Source of the DNA: Ectothiorhodospira shaposhnikovii
GTDB taxonomy: Bacteria > Pseudomonadota > Gammaproteobacteria > Ectothiorhodospirales > Ectothiorhodospiraceae
Length of the DNA stretch: 64,000 bases
NCBI RefSeq assembly: GCF_016584105.1
Contig: NZ_NRSM01000003.1
Coordinates: 62,001-126,000 of the forward strand
Reading direction: 5' to 3'
Positions within the stretch are counted from its first letter, which is position 1. Every line of letters begins with the position of its first letter. The notes under the pieces were generated by a model. It worked only from the letters and a program-made list of their open reading frames with translations, had not been told where the DNA came from and did no database searches. A program made the position numbers and the translations under genes. Of the stretch, positions 26,027-34,172 are shown piece after piece.

Positions 26027-26650
26027 ATGATCACCAGCCTGAGTACCGGGATGATCCTGGGATTTTCCGCCGGCATGGCGCCCGGCCCACTGCTGGCCCT
26101 GGTGATCTCCGAAACCCTGCAACATGGCGCCCGCGCCGGGATCAAGGTGGCCCTGGCACCGGTGCTGACGGATCTTCCCATCATTCTGCTGACCCTGTTC
26201 GTCCTCAGCCGGCTTTCCGGACTGGACACCCTGCTGGGCCTGATTTCCCTGGGAGGTGGGGTGTTTCTGTGCTATCTGGCCTGGCAGGGCCTGACGTTTT
26301 CCGGCAGTCCCATGGGACCGGAGACGGCCCCCCGGGAACGGTCGCTGCGGAAGGCGGTGCTGGTCAATGTCCTGAGCCCTCACCCTTACCTGTTCTGGCT
26401 GACCGTGGGAGGCCCGCTCACGACCAGGGCGCTGGAGCAGGCATGGTTTGCCGCGGCAGCCTTCATCGGCAGCTTTTATCTGCTGTTGGTGGGGGCGAAG
26501 ATGGGTATTGCCGTGCTGGTGGGGCGGTCGAGACACCTGCTCTCCGGCAGACCCTACATCTACACCATGCGGGCCCTGGGCGGGATGCTGTTGGTGTTGG
26601 CCCTGCTGTTGCTCCACGAAGGCTGGGAGATGATTACCGTCGTTTCATGA
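26027..26650 (+). CDS. LysE family amino-acid exporter
   Basis: 207 residues of the LysE/RhtB translocator family, inner-membrane exporters of amino acids or derivatives. It has about six TM helices, the N-terminal motif GFSAGMAPGPLLALVISETL and the HPYLFWLTVGG segment. The ATG is preceded by AAAAAGG and the much longer open frame upstream is comEC-overlapping sequence and repeats. Substrate not predictable. It converges with the thioesterase gene, overlapping by 6 bp. Confidence 0.87.
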   Translation: MITSLSTGMILGFSAGMAPGPLLALVISETLQHGARAGIKVALAPVLTDLPIILLTLFVLSRLSGLDTLLGLISLGGGVFLCYLAWQGLTFSGSPMGPETAPRERSLRKAVLVNVLSPHPYLFWLTVGGPLTTRALEQAWFAAAAFIGSFYLLLVGAKMGIAVLVGRSRHLLSGRPYIYTMRALGGMLLVLALLLLHEGWEMITVVS

Positions 26651-27154
26651 GGTCGGTGCCGGCCGGTATTGCTGACGGATCTGCTCATGCCGGCGTTCGA
26701 TCTCCTGACGCAGTTCCCGGCGCATGGCGGCATTCTCGTATCGGCGGCGTTCGGTGGGCGTCTCGATCTGCAGCGGGGGAACCCGGACCGGGCGACCGTT
26801 GCCATCCACCGCCACCATGGTGAAATAGGAGGTCATGGCATGGCGGCTCTGGTGAAGGATGATGTCTTCCGCAATCACCCGGATACCCACTTCCATGGAG
26901 GTCTTGCCGGTGTAATTCACCGAGGCCATGAACGTTACCAGTTCCCCCACCCGAAGGGGTTCGCGGAAAAAGACCTGATCCACCGACAGGGTGACCACAT
27001 AGTTGTTGGAGTAACGGGCCGCGCAGGCATAGGCGGCCTGGTCCAGAAGACGCAGTGTGGCTCCGCCATGGACATGCCCGGAAAAATTGGCCATGTCCGG
27101 AGTCATCAATATGCTCATGGTGAGGGTTTTCTGTTGTTTTTCCATATTCGTCAT
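26645..27154 (-). CDS. Acyl-CoA thioesterase, hotdog fold
   Basis: 169 residues of the YciA/acyl-CoA hydrolase type. The hotdog motifs FSGHVHGGATLRLLDQAAY (catalytic Asp region) and VDQVFFREPLRVGELVTF are typical. The C-terminal 40 residues are charged and helical (RRYENAAMRRELRQEIERR). The ATG at 27154 has AAGG 8 nt upstream; 27145 is an alternative. The enzyme hydrolyses acyl-CoA thioesters in the cytoplasm; chain length is not predictable. Confidence 0.9.
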   Translation of the reverse strand: MTNMEKQQKTLTMSILMTPDMANFSGHVHGGATLRLLDQAAYACAARYSNNYVVTLSVDQVFFREPLRVGELVTFMASVNYTGKTSMEVGIRVIAEDIILHQSRHAMTSYFTMVAVDGNGRPVRVPPLQIETPTERRRYENAAMRRELRQEIERRHEQIRQQYRPAPTS

Positions 27155-27484
27155 GTTGCAGCCTTGAAGACCCAAAAGAAACACCGAACGAGTCCGCCAT
27201 CGTCACTCCTCGCCCGGGAGGGGGAATGATCATCCGGTGACTGGATTCCCGCTTGTGCGGGAATGACGGGTTCAGGTTATCCCGGGGAGCGACAGGGGAT
27301 GTTTCCGTTGATGGCCCGGATGAATGTGTCGTGTTTGTGACGATTTGTCAGGTTTGTCCGCTTGCGGATAAGTACGATCCGTGGCGCAGCGGGGTTGTTC
27401 CGTCCAGCCTTTTCCTTCTCGCCCACATTTCAAGTATCATGCCCAACGCCTTTATTTCCCAAACAAACCCAAGGTATCGAAGTC
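27155..27484. other. 330-bp intergenic region upstream of exbB
   Basis: Divergent promoter region between the thioesterase and exbB. It carries one REP-like palindrome (27245-27264). The remainder, including a pyrimidine-rich stretch near 27405-27425, must contain the promoter of the exbB-kdsB operon, but no strong -35/-10 pair could be identified. No further gene is seen. Confidence 0.5.
27243..27268. repeat. REP-like palindrome (copy 3)
   Basis: GGATTCCCGC-TTGT-GCGGGAATGACG, the same core ATTCCCGC/GCGGGAAT as at 25972-25991 with the TGACG tail. Confidence 0.7.
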
Positions 27485-28117
27485 GTGTTTGAACTGGTCA
27501 AAGCCGGTGGCTGGCTGATGTTGCCCATCATCGCATGTTCGGTGATTGCGCTCGCCATCGTGATTGAACGCTTCTGGACCTTGCGTCGGCGTCGGGTCAT
27601 TCCTCCTCAGCTCGTGGTGCAGATCTGGCAGTGGATTCAGGCCGGGGAAATGAACGATGCACGGATTCGCACTCTGCGGGAAGGCTCGCCTCTGGGCCGT
27701 ATCCTGGCGACCGGGCTGGTGAATCGGCGCAGCTCCCGGGAAGTCATGAAGGAAACCATCGAGGAAACCGGCCGTCGCGTGGCCCATGAGCTGGAACGCT
27801 TTCTCAATACCCTGGGTACCATCGCCGCCATCACCCCGCTACTGGGGCTGCTGGGGACTGTCGTCGGCATGATACAGGTGTTTTCCGTCATCACGGCGGT
27901 GGGGGTGGGTAGCCCCGGTGAACTGGCCGCCGGTATCTCCCAGGCGCTGATCACCACGGCAGCGGGGATTTCCGTGGCCATTCCCGCCATGATCTTCCAT
28001 CGCTATTTCCGCGGTCGCGTGGACGAGCTGGTGCTGGATATGGAGCAGGAGGCCATCAAGCTGGTGGAAGTGCTCAAGGGCGAACGGGTGGCCGCGCCCC
28101 GGGTGAAGCCGTCTTGA
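27485..28117 (+). CDS. exbB: ExbB/TolQ/MotA family proton-channel protein
   Basis: 210 residues, starting with GTG (MFELVKAGGWLMLPIIACSV), the standard N-terminus of this short ExbB type. Three TM segments are visible: residues about 9-30, and the pair TIAAITPLLGLLGTVVGMIQVF and ISQALITTAAGISVAIPAM. It forms the proton-driven energising complex with ExbD at the inner membrane; in this position beside msbA it is a common gammaproteobacterial arrangement. The TTGA overlap with exbD implies translational coupling. Confidence 0.93.
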   Translation: MFELVKAGGWLMLPIIACSVIALAIVIERFWTLRRRRVIPPQLVVQIWQWIQAGEMNDARIRTLREGSPLGRILATGLVNRRSSREVMKETIEETGRRVAHELERFLNTLGTIAAITPLLGLLGTVVGMIQVFSVITAVGVGSPGELAAGISQALITTAAGISVAIPAMIFHRYFRGRVDELVLDMEQEAIKLVEVLKGERVAAPRVKPS

Positions 28118-28533
28118 ATTTCCGTCGTCGACAGACCGAGGAGATCGGGGTCAATCTCACCCCCCTGATCGACGTGGTGTTCCTGCTGCTGATCTTTTTC
28201 ATGGTCTCCACCACCTTCGATCGCCATTCCGTGCTGGAGCTGGAACTGCCCCGGGCCGAGTCTACGGAGCAGGAGACTCCCCCCCGCGCGCTGGATCTGA
28301 TGATCGATGCCCAGGGACGCTATTTCCTGGATGGGGCCGAGCTGGTCAACACCCGTCCCGAGACCCTGCGGGCGGCACTGATGGAATTCCTCGGTGGCCG
28401 GGAAGATGTTCCCCTGGTGATCCGGGCCGATGCCCGTACCCCGCACCAGTCCGTGGTTACCGCCATGGACGTGGCCGGGCGTCTCGGGGTGTCCCGTGTG
28501 TCCATCGCCACCCTGGGTGGTGAGCCGGAATGA
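28114..28533 (+). CDS. exbD: ExbD/TolR family biopolymer transport protein
   Basis: 139 residues. Starts with TTG overlapping the exbB stop (TTGA). One TM helix, INLTPLIDVVFLLLIFF-like (here VNLTPLIDVVFLLLIFF), contains the proton-carrying Asp. The periplasmic domain ends in VSRVSIATLGGEPE. Works with ExbB to couple proton flow to outer-membrane or lipid-transport work. Its stop overlaps the msbA start by 4 bp (ATGA). Confidence 0.93.
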   Translation: MNFRRRQTEEIGVNLTPLIDVVFLLLIFFMVSTTFDRHSVLELELPRAESTEQETPPRALDLMIDAQGRYFLDGAELVNTRPETLRAALMEFLGGREDVPLVIRADARTPHQSVVTAMDVAGRLGVSRVSIATLGGEPE

Positions 28534-30320
28534 GTCGTGCCTCACTGCCTGGGCCACCCCAGTATCAGATCCCGGGTGTGGAGGTCTATCGCCGACTCCT
28601 GTCCCATTCCCTGAAATACTGGCCCTATCTGCTGGTGGCCCTGGTGACCATGCTCATCACCGCCGCCACCGAAACCGGCTTTGCCGCCCTCATGCGGCCC
28701 CTGATGGACGGCAGTTTCGTGGACCGGGATCCGGATGCCATCCGCTGGATTCCCCTGGCCATCATCGGCATCTTCTTCATCCGCGGTGTGGCGGAGTTCC
28801 TGTCCAACTACACCATGAAGTGGGTGGGTCGGCAGGTGGTGAAGGAATTGCGCGGGCGCATGTTCCGGCATCTTTTGCAGATGCCCGTATCCTATTTCGA
28901 CCGCAATGCCGGCGGTCAGCTCATCTCCCGTCTGACCTACAACGTGGAACAGGTGGCGGCGGCCTCCACCGACAGCATCACCATCCTGATCCGGGATACG
29001 GTCACGGTCCTGGGTCTGCTGGGCTGGATGCTGTATCTGAACTGGAAGCTCACCCTGGCGGTGCTCATCGTGGCGCCGGCGGTGGCCTTCGCGGTGGACC
29101 GGGTGACCCGTCGATTCCGCAAGATCAGCCGCCGCATCCAGGCTTCCATGGGAGATGTGACCCATGTGGCGGGCGAGGTGATGGACGGCAACCGGGTGGT
29201 CAAGATCTTCGGCGGCGAGCACTACGAGCAATCCCGCTTCGACGAGATCAACGAACGTAACCGCCGCCTGCACATGAAGATGGTGGCTACCCAGGCCAGC
29301 AACCTGCCCATCATCCAGTTCTTCGTCGCTATCGCCCTGGCCCTGATCGTGTGGATCGCCACCCATGAGTCCCTGCTGCAGGATGTATCGGTGGGGACCT
29401 TCGTGTCCTTCATCACCGCCATGCTGCTGTTGCTGACCCCCATCCGCCGTCTGGTGAACGTCAATGCCATGCTGCAGAAGGGCATCGCCGCCGGACAGAA
29501 CATCTTCGGTCTGCTGGACGAGCCCCTGGAGCAGGACCAGGGCACCCGGTCCCTTGATCGGTCCCGGGGGGAGATCCGGTTGCGGGATGTGAGCTTCAGC
29601 TACGATGCCGCCAAGGGGGAAGTGCTGCGCCAGATTGATCTTGACGTGGCCCCGGGAGAAACCGTGGCCCTGGTGGGCCGTTCCGGCAGCGGCAAGACCA
29701 CCCTGGTCAACCTGCTGCCCCGCTTCTATGAACCCCAGCGGGGCGAGGTGTTGCTGGATGGGGTGGACATTCGCCAGTACCGCCTGGCGGATCTGCGTCG
29801 CCAGATCGCTTATGTGGGTCAGCACGTGACCCTGTTCAACGACACCATCGCCAACAACATCGCCTACGGCAGCCAGGTGGACCCGTCCGATGAGCGCCGG
29901 ATCCTGGAGGCGGCGGAGGCGGCCCAGGCCATGGAGTTCATCCGTCGTCTGCCCGAAGGACTCAACACCCTGGTGGGGGATAACGGGGTCCTGCTCTCCG
30001 GTGGTCAGCGCCAGCGCCTGGCCATCGCCCGGGCCCTGCTCAAGGATGCTCCCATCCTGATCCTGGACGAGGCCACCTCGGCCCTGGACACGGAGGCAGA
30101 ACGGCACATCCAGAAGGCGCTGGAGCTCCTGCTGCAAAATCGCACCACCCTGGTCATCGCCCACCGTCTGTCCACGGTGGAAAAGGCCGATCGTATCGTG
30201 GTGATGCAGGAGGGATGTATCCTCGAAACCGGTACCCATCGTGACCTGCTGGCCCGGGGCGGTATGTATGCCCACCTGCATCGCCTGCAGTTCAATGACG
30301 ACGGGATGGACCAGGCTTGA
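28530..30320 (+). CDS. msbA: Lipid A export ATP-binding/permease MsbA
   Basis: 596-residue ABC half-transporter flipping lipid A-core across the inner membrane. N-terminal six-TM exporter domain with MKWVGRQVVKELRGRMF; C-terminal ATPase with Walker A GRSGSGKTTL, signature LLSGGQRQRLAIARAL, Walker B ILILDEATSALD and switch IAHRLST. Length and sequence order match E. coli MsbA. Part of the exbB-exbD-msbA-lpxK-ycaR-kdsB envelope operon. Confidence 0.96.
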   Translation: MSRASLPGPPQYQIPGVEVYRRLLSHSLKYWPYLLVALVTMLITAATETGFAALMRPLMDGSFVDRDPDAIRWIPLAIIGIFFIRGVAEFLSNYTMKWVGRQVVKELRGRMFRHLLQMPVSYFDRNAGGQLISRLTYNVEQVAAASTDSITILIRDTVTVLGLLGWMLYLNWKLTLAVLIVAPAVAFAVDRVTRRFRKISRRIQASMGDVTHVAGEVMDGNRVVKIFGGEHYEQSRFDEINERNRRLHMKMVATQASNLPIIQFFVAIALALIVWIATHESLLQDVSVGTFVSFITAMLLLLTPIRRLVNVNAMLQKGIAAGQNIFGLLDEPLEQDQGTRSLDRSRGEIRLRDVSFSYDAAKGEVLRQIDLDVAPGETVALVGRSGSGKTTLVNLLPRFYEPQRGEVLLDGVDIRQYRLADLRRQIAYVGQHVTLFNDTIANNIAYGSQVDPSDERRILEAAEAAQAMEFIRRLPEGLNTLVGDNGVLLSGGQRQRLAIARALLKDAPILILDEATSALDTEAERHIQKALELLLQNRTTLVIAHRLSTVEKADRIVVMQEGCILETGTHRDLLARGGMYAHLHRLQFNDDGMDQA

Positions 30321-30330
30321 TACAGGGGGC

Positions 30331-31338
30331 GTGCAGCCGGTGAAATCCCTGGATCAATACTGGAACGACCGTAACCCGGTCGCCCTGGCCCTCTATCCGC
30401 TATCGTTGCTCTATACCGCCGTGGTCCTGCTCAACCGGGCCCGTCATCATCATCGCAATCGCTACCGTTCCCGGCTGCCGGTGCGGGCTGTGATCGTGGT
30501 GGGCAACCTGACCGTGGGGGGGACCGGCAAGACCCCCATGGTGGTCTGGCTCTGCGGTCTGCTCAAGGATCACGGTTATCGCCCCGGGGTGGTCAGCCGG
30601 GGGTATGGCGGTCAGGCCCGGCACTGGCCCCAGGCGGTGACGCCCGAGAGTGATCCGGCCCTGGTGGGGGATGAGCCAGTGCTGATCGCCATACGCAGCG
30701 GTTGCCCGGTCTATGTGGACCCGGATCGCAACCGGGCGGCGCGGGCATTGCTGGCGGCCCATGACTGCGACATCATCGTGGCCGACGACGGTCTGCAGCA
30801 TCATGCCCTTGAGCGGGATCTGGAGATCGTGATGGTGGATGGGCAAAGACGCTTCGGCAATGGCCTGTGTCTGCCCGCCGGTCCTTTGCGCGAGCCGCTG
30901 GGTCGGCTGAATGAGTCGGATTTCGTGGTGGTCAATGGCCCGGCCCTGCCCGGCGAGCGTGCTCTGCAACTCATCGGTCGCATGGCGCTGTCGGTGCGCC
31001 AGCCGGAGCAGGTCATGCCCCTTGATACACTCTCCGGCCGGTGGGTCCATGCGCTGGCGGGCATCGGCCATCCACCCCGTTTTTTTGACATGCTCACGGC
31101 GGCCGGCCTGGAGGTGATCCCCCATCCCTTTCCGGATCATCATCCCTACACGGTGGATGAGATACGCTTTGATGACGGACTTCCGGTACTGATGACCGAG
31201 AAGGATGCCGTAAAATGCCGGGGCATCGCCGGCCCCGAACACTGGTTCGTACCCGTCAGCGCCGTGCCCGAGCCGGCCCTGGCATCGGCAATACTGCGCG
31301 CGGTCCAGGCCCTGGATCGCCTTCACAGCTTGAGGTAA
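30331..31338 (+). CDS. lpxK: Tetraacyldisaccharide 4'-kinase LpxK
   Basis: 335 residues. Phosphorylates the lipid A precursor disaccharide at 4'. Walker A-type motif [23 protein letters not shown], the DDGLQHHAL active-site Asp-Asp and the LTEKDAVKC-like MTEKDAVKC motif are present. Two GTG starts, 30331 and 30340, are possible; GGGGG is 1 nt from the first and 10 nt from the second, so the second may be real. Immediately downstream of msbA. Confidence 0.94.
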   Translation: MQPVKSLDQYWNDRNPVALALYPLSLLYTAVVLLNRARHHHRNRYRSRLPVRAVIVVGNLTVGGTGKTPMVVWLCGLLKDHGYRPGVVSRGYGGQARHWPQAVTPESDPALVGDEPVLIAIRSGCPVYVDPDRNRAARALLAAHDCDIIVADDGLQHHALERDLEIVMVDGQRRFGNGLCLPAGPLREPLGRLNESDFVVVNGPALPGERALQLIGRMALSVRQPEQVMPLDTLSGRWVHALAGIGHPPRFFDMLTAAGLEVIPHPFPDHHPYTVDEIRFDDGLPVLMTEKDAVKCRGIAGPEHWFVPVSAVPEPALASAILRAVQALDRLHSLR

Positions 31339-31345
31339 TGGAACG

Positions 31346-31540
31346 ATGGATAAACGCCTGCTCGATATTCTGGTCTGCCCGGTCACCAAGGGCCCCCTGA
31401 TCCATGACAAGGACCGGGGTGAACTCATCTCCCGCAGTGCCCGTCTGGCCTATCCCATCCGTGACGACATCCCGGTGATGCTGGAGGACGAGGCCCGTCG
31501 GCTGACGGAAGAAGAAGTGGAGAAATGGAAGGACAAGTGA
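31346..31540 (+). CDS. ycaR: YcaR/Trm112-like small protein
   Basis: 64 residues. Trm112/UPF0434 pattern: [34 protein letters not shown]. Only one of the zinc Cys residues usual in eukaryotic Trm112 remains, as is normal in this bacterial group. It lies between lpxK and kdsB in nearly all gammaproteobacteria; its role is unproven. Confidence 0.9.
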   Translation: MDKRLLDILVCPVTKGPLIHDKDRGELISRSARLAYPIRDDIPVMLEDEARRLTEEEVEKWKDK

Positions 31541-31587
31541 TCCGTCACGGATCATCCATGGCTGCAGTCACAGGGGAGAGGTACTGA

Positions 31588-32346
31588 ATGTCCTTCAAGG
31601 TGGTCATCCCGGCCCGTTACGGTTCCACGCGTCTGCCCGGCAAGCCGCTGGTGGACCTGGCGGGCAAGCCCATGGTGCAACATGTCTGGGAACGTGCCCA
31701 GGCCAGCGGGGCTGAAGAAGTCATACTGGCCACGGATGACAGCAGGGTTGAGGCCACCGCCCGGACTTTCGGAGCCCGGGTCTGCCTGACGTCCGTCCAC
31801 CATGCTTCCGGCAGCGACCGAATCGCGGAAGTGGCGGCGAGGATGGACTGGCCCGATGACGCCATCGTGGTGAATTTGCAGGGAGATGAACCCCTGACGC
31901 CCCCTTGCATCGTGCGCCAGGTGGCCGAGAACCTGGCAACCCATCCCGAGGCCGTGATTGCCACCCTGTGTACCCCCATTACCCGGGCGGCCCAGCTCTA
32001 TGATCCCCATACCGTGAAGGTGGTGCGGGATGCCCGGAATTTTGCCCTTTATTTCAGCCGTGCCCCCATCCCCTGGGAACGTGATGCCCTGGACATGGAA
32101 GTATCACCGGCTCTGCAGGTCTGCCAGCGTCACATCGGCATGTATGCCTACCGGGTGGGGTATCTGAAGCGCTTTACCCGCATGGAGAGCTGCGCCCTGG
32201 AACGGATCGAGAGCCTGGAGCAGTTGCGGGCCCTCTATCAGGGGGCCAGGATTCACGTGGACGTGGCCCTGGAAACCCCGCCGGCGGGGGTGGACACCCC
32301 GGAGGATGTGGAGCGTGTATCCATGGTATTGAAACAGGCAGGATAG
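31588..32346 (+). CDS. kdsB: 3-deoxy-manno-octulosonate cytidylyltransferase
   Basis: 252 residues. Activates Kdo as CMP-Kdo for LPS inner-core synthesis. Typical opening FKVVIPARYGSTRLPGKPL, followed by EEVILATDDSRV, VNLQGDEPL and YFSRAPIPWERD. Full length; last gene of the LPS operon, and it converges with the C39 peptidase gene 31 bp away. Confidence 0.96.
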   Translation: MSFKVVIPARYGSTRLPGKPLVDLAGKPMVQHVWERAQASGAEEVILATDDSRVEATARTFGARVCLTSVHHASGSDRIAEVAARMDWPDDAIVVNLQGDEPLTPPCIVRQVAENLATHPEAVIATLCTPITRAAQLYDPHTVKVVRDARNFALYFSRAPIPWERDALDMEVSPALQVCQRHIGMYAYRVGYLKRFTRMESCALERIESLEQLRALYQGARIHVDVALETPPAGVDTPEDVERVSMVLKQAG

Positions 32347-32377
32347 GTACTGTCTTTGCTTCTGACTGGCCCTCATG

Positions 32378-33082
32378 TCAGGGAGATGATCTGAAGATCA
32401 GTTGATTAACGGCTTGGGCACTCTGACGTTCGGGGGTGCGCGTGAAAAAATCCTTCTGCATGGAGTCCTCCCCGCCAAGAGGTAAAATTGCCAGAAACTT
32501 GCCTGACAGTTCAGGGTGTTGCGGGTGGTCATGGCGCGTCTCCCACATGGCCAGGAACTGACTCCGACTGAAGGTGCGGTTGCCCAGACTGGGATCTGAA
32601 AGCCATACCACGTCATCGCTGATACCGCGCAATACCGAGAAGTGATCGTCCTTGCGGTGCTTCAGGTAGACCACCACAGGTATCCGTAAACTGGTCATTT
32701 GTTTCCAGCTTGCTGCAAATCCTTGTGCCTTGAAACCGAATTGTGGCAGCGCCTGCTGCATGTCTTCGAAGCTTGCTCGCCCATCGCCCTTATTCATGGC
32801 TTTGAGCAGATCTATTTCGGTCAGGTTTTGACCGTAGAATTCGTTCAGCAGGGTGGCCAGTGATGCTGCTCCACAGGAATAGTCCAGTTCCTGTTTGACG
32901 ATCCTGTCATCCCGAAGCTGTTTCCAGCTTCTGACCGCTATGGTACCCATGGTTGAGTGAGTGCTGAGTAATACACCCGAGAACTCTTCGAATGGTATTC
33001 CGTCCGCATGCAAGGCACCACACCACCACAGAGCTGTTGTCAGTATGCAGCAAAGGTTGGATTTTTTGATTGTTGGGGTCAT
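32378..33082 (-). CDS. C39-family cysteine peptidase, FapD-like, exported
   Basis: 234 residues with an N-terminal hydrophobic signal (CCILTTALWWCGALHA). The peptidase core has the C39 triad candidates: Cys in QELDYSCGAASLATLL, His in KDDHFSVLRGI, Asp in WLSDPSLGNRTF. This is the single-domain periplasmic C39 type seen in FapD of functional-amyloid operons and in other secretion loci, unlike the peptidase part of bacteriocin ABC exporters. The C-terminal 40 residues are extra and poorly conserved. Co-oriented with a small membrane protein and an outer-membrane-like fragment upstream; no amyloid genes fapB/fapC are visible. Confidence 0.84.
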   Translation of the reverse strand: MTPTIKKSNLCCILTTALWWCGALHADGIPFEEFSGVLLSTHSTMGTIAVRSWKQLRDDRIVKQELDYSCGAASLATLLNEFYGQNLTEIDLLKAMNKGDGRASFEDMQQALPQFGFKAQGFAASWKQMTSLRIPVVVYLKHRKDDHFSVLRGISDDVVWLSDPSLGNRTFSRSQFLAMWETRHDHPQHPELSGKFLAILPLGGEDSMQKDFFTRTPERQSAQAVNQLIFRSSP

Positions 33083-33177
33083 TTCAAATGATTTGATCTG
33101 AGTTTGCGGCCTGGGGGGGTTCTGAACAAGCTATTTTTTCGAATGCGAGAATCCTGCGTTATATGGGGATTTCTGAA

Positions 33178-33207
33178 CTCCCGCCTTGGCGGGAGTGACG
33201 GCAGGGA
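33178..33207. repeat. REP-like palindrome (copy 4)
   Basis: CTCCCGC-CTTG-GCGGGAG followed by TGACGGCAGGGA, nearly identical to copy 1 at 22887-22910 including the tail. It stands between the C39 gene and the small membrane protein gene. Confidence 0.7.
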
Positions 33208-33209
33208 GG

Positions 33210-33482
33210 TCATTGATTCCTTTTTTGATTTTTGGATAATTTATGGAAAAGGAAGAATGTTGCAGTGGCAAATATGGCCACTATAGTGGATCTCCATAGT
33301 GATTCATGGATTCCATAATTATGTATTTGGTATGAGTAAAATGTTGTTGTTATTGTGAGTATGAATGGTATGAGTGAAAAGGTTAGTGGGTTGTATTTTT
33401 GGATTGCGCAGATTTTTGCGAGTAAGCCAATTACGATTACCATGGGCACTATAAGAAAATGAATGAGGATTTCATGATTCAT
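33210..33482 (-). CDS. Small AT-rich three-helix membrane protein, unknown function
   Basis: 90 residues. Three hydrophobic helices: residues about 5-25 (ILIHFLIVPMVIVIGLLAKI), 33-55 (LTFSLIPFILTITTTFYSY) and 68-84 (STIVAIFATATFFLFHKL), then a Lys-rich tail. No family recognised; size and topology resemble bacteriocin-immunity or holin-like proteins but that is only analogy. The ATG at 33482 was chosen over 33509 (10 residues of basic extension). The base composition is distinctly AT-richer than neighbouring genes, suggesting recent acquisition. Confidence 0.5.
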   Translation of the reverse strand: MNHEILIHFLIVPMVIVIGLLAKICAIQKYNPLTFSLIPFILTITTTFYSYQIHNYGIHESLWRSTIVAIFATATFFLFHKLSKNQKRNQ

Positions 33483-33498
33483 GATTGTCTTCTTTCTG

Positions 33499-33526
33499 GA
33501 GGCGGCCATCGTGAGATGGACGCCTC
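33499..33526. repeat. Inverted repeat near start of small membrane protein gene
   Basis: GAGGCGGCCAT (33499-33509) and ATGGACGCCTC (33516-33526) form a stem with one mismatch, followed on the plus strand by AATGTTTTT. It could terminate plus-strand transcription or act as an mRNA leader structure for the minus-strand gene. Confidence 0.35.
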
Positions 33527-33540
33527 AATGTTTTTCGTGG

Positions 33541-33708
33541 CTACCAATGATACCAAGATGCTGCCCCAAGCGCTCCTAAACCATAGGATAGAGGCTCCCC
33601 AAGCGCCCTGATTGGTATTATTGAGTTATAAAATCCAGCTGTTGCACCACTGCCAATTGCGCGGACCAACCCATCTGTATAGGTGGGCGGTGATTGAGAC
33701 CCATCCAT
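33541..33708 (-). CDS. Gly/Ala-rich 55-residue small ORF, bacteriocin-like candidate
   Basis: ATG at 33708 to TAG at 33541-33543. The product carries two small-residue clusters, GSGATAG and GLGALGAA, of the GxxxG kind used in helix pairing, separated by a hydrophobic stretch (NSIIPIRALGEPLSYG), and ends WYHW. It overlaps the 3' end of the barrel-like gene in another frame and has no clear Shine-Dalgarno site. It may be a real small peptide gene, a frameshifted tail of the barrel protein (the aromatic C-terminus is compatible), or chance. No homolog recalled. Confidence 0.3.
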   Translation of the reverse strand: MDGSQSPPTYTDGLVRAIGSGATAGFYNSIIPIRALGEPLSYGLGALGAASWYHW

Positions 33709-34112
33709 GCATCGGCAAATCGGGATTCACTGTGACTGGAAGAGGTTTCTCCGTTGTCATGGCGATACCAGTGCTTGATGAAGGTCGATCGGGCATATAT
33801 TTCAGTGTCTCCCGTCAGACCATGACGCAAACCAATGCTGCCGGCCAAGGTGTCCATGTTCCACGTATTTTCGGAGACTATGCCAGGTAGTGTGATGAAT
33901 GCAGTCGGGCCGATCTGTATCAGAATTGGATCGCCGGTAGAGAGATGCTTGCTGTCCGTATTGGCATAGGAAAGGGAAAGATCAAGTCTGATCTTTTTCT
34001 TGGCGGTGATGAGCTCTTCTACAGTAAGAGGCAGTTCGGAGTGAGCCGGCGCGGCAGCACAGAAAAATAAGCCGAACAAAGACAGGCCAGCCAGAAGGCG
34101 GAAAGTACGCAT
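33618..34112 (-). CDS. Exported outer-membrane-barrel-like protein, probably truncated
   Basis: 164 residues with a signal peptide (LLAGLSLFGLFFCAAAPAHS) and AAGGGA ahead of the ATG. The mature part shows beta-strand alternation and the pattern GSIGLRHGLTGDTEIYARS, then SRFADAWMGLN, as in the outer-membrane transporters that accompany C39 peptidases (FapF-like). Such proteins are normally well over 300 residues; this one stops after the first few strands. The sequence therefore looks like a truncation or deletion product. Whether it is still expressed is unknown. Confidence 0.55.
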   Translation of the reverse strand: MRTFRLLAGLSLFGLFFCAAAPAHSELPLTVEELITAKKKIRLDLSLSYANTDSKHLSTGDPILIQIGPTAFITLPGIVSENTWNMDTLAGSIGLRHGLTGDTEIYARSTFIKHWYRHDNGETSSSHSESRFADAWMGLNHRPPIQMGWSAQLAVVQQLDFITQ

Positions 34113-34172
34113 CGAATTCCCTTTCGTTTCATTTCTTCCCTGAGACTCATTATGTGACGGCCGTGTTGATTG

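Noticed and set aside
28542-30281. 579-residue ORF on the minus strand opposite msbA
   Set aside because: Complementary shadow of a strongly conserved msbA gene in high-GC DNA; Gln/His-rich translation has no domain.
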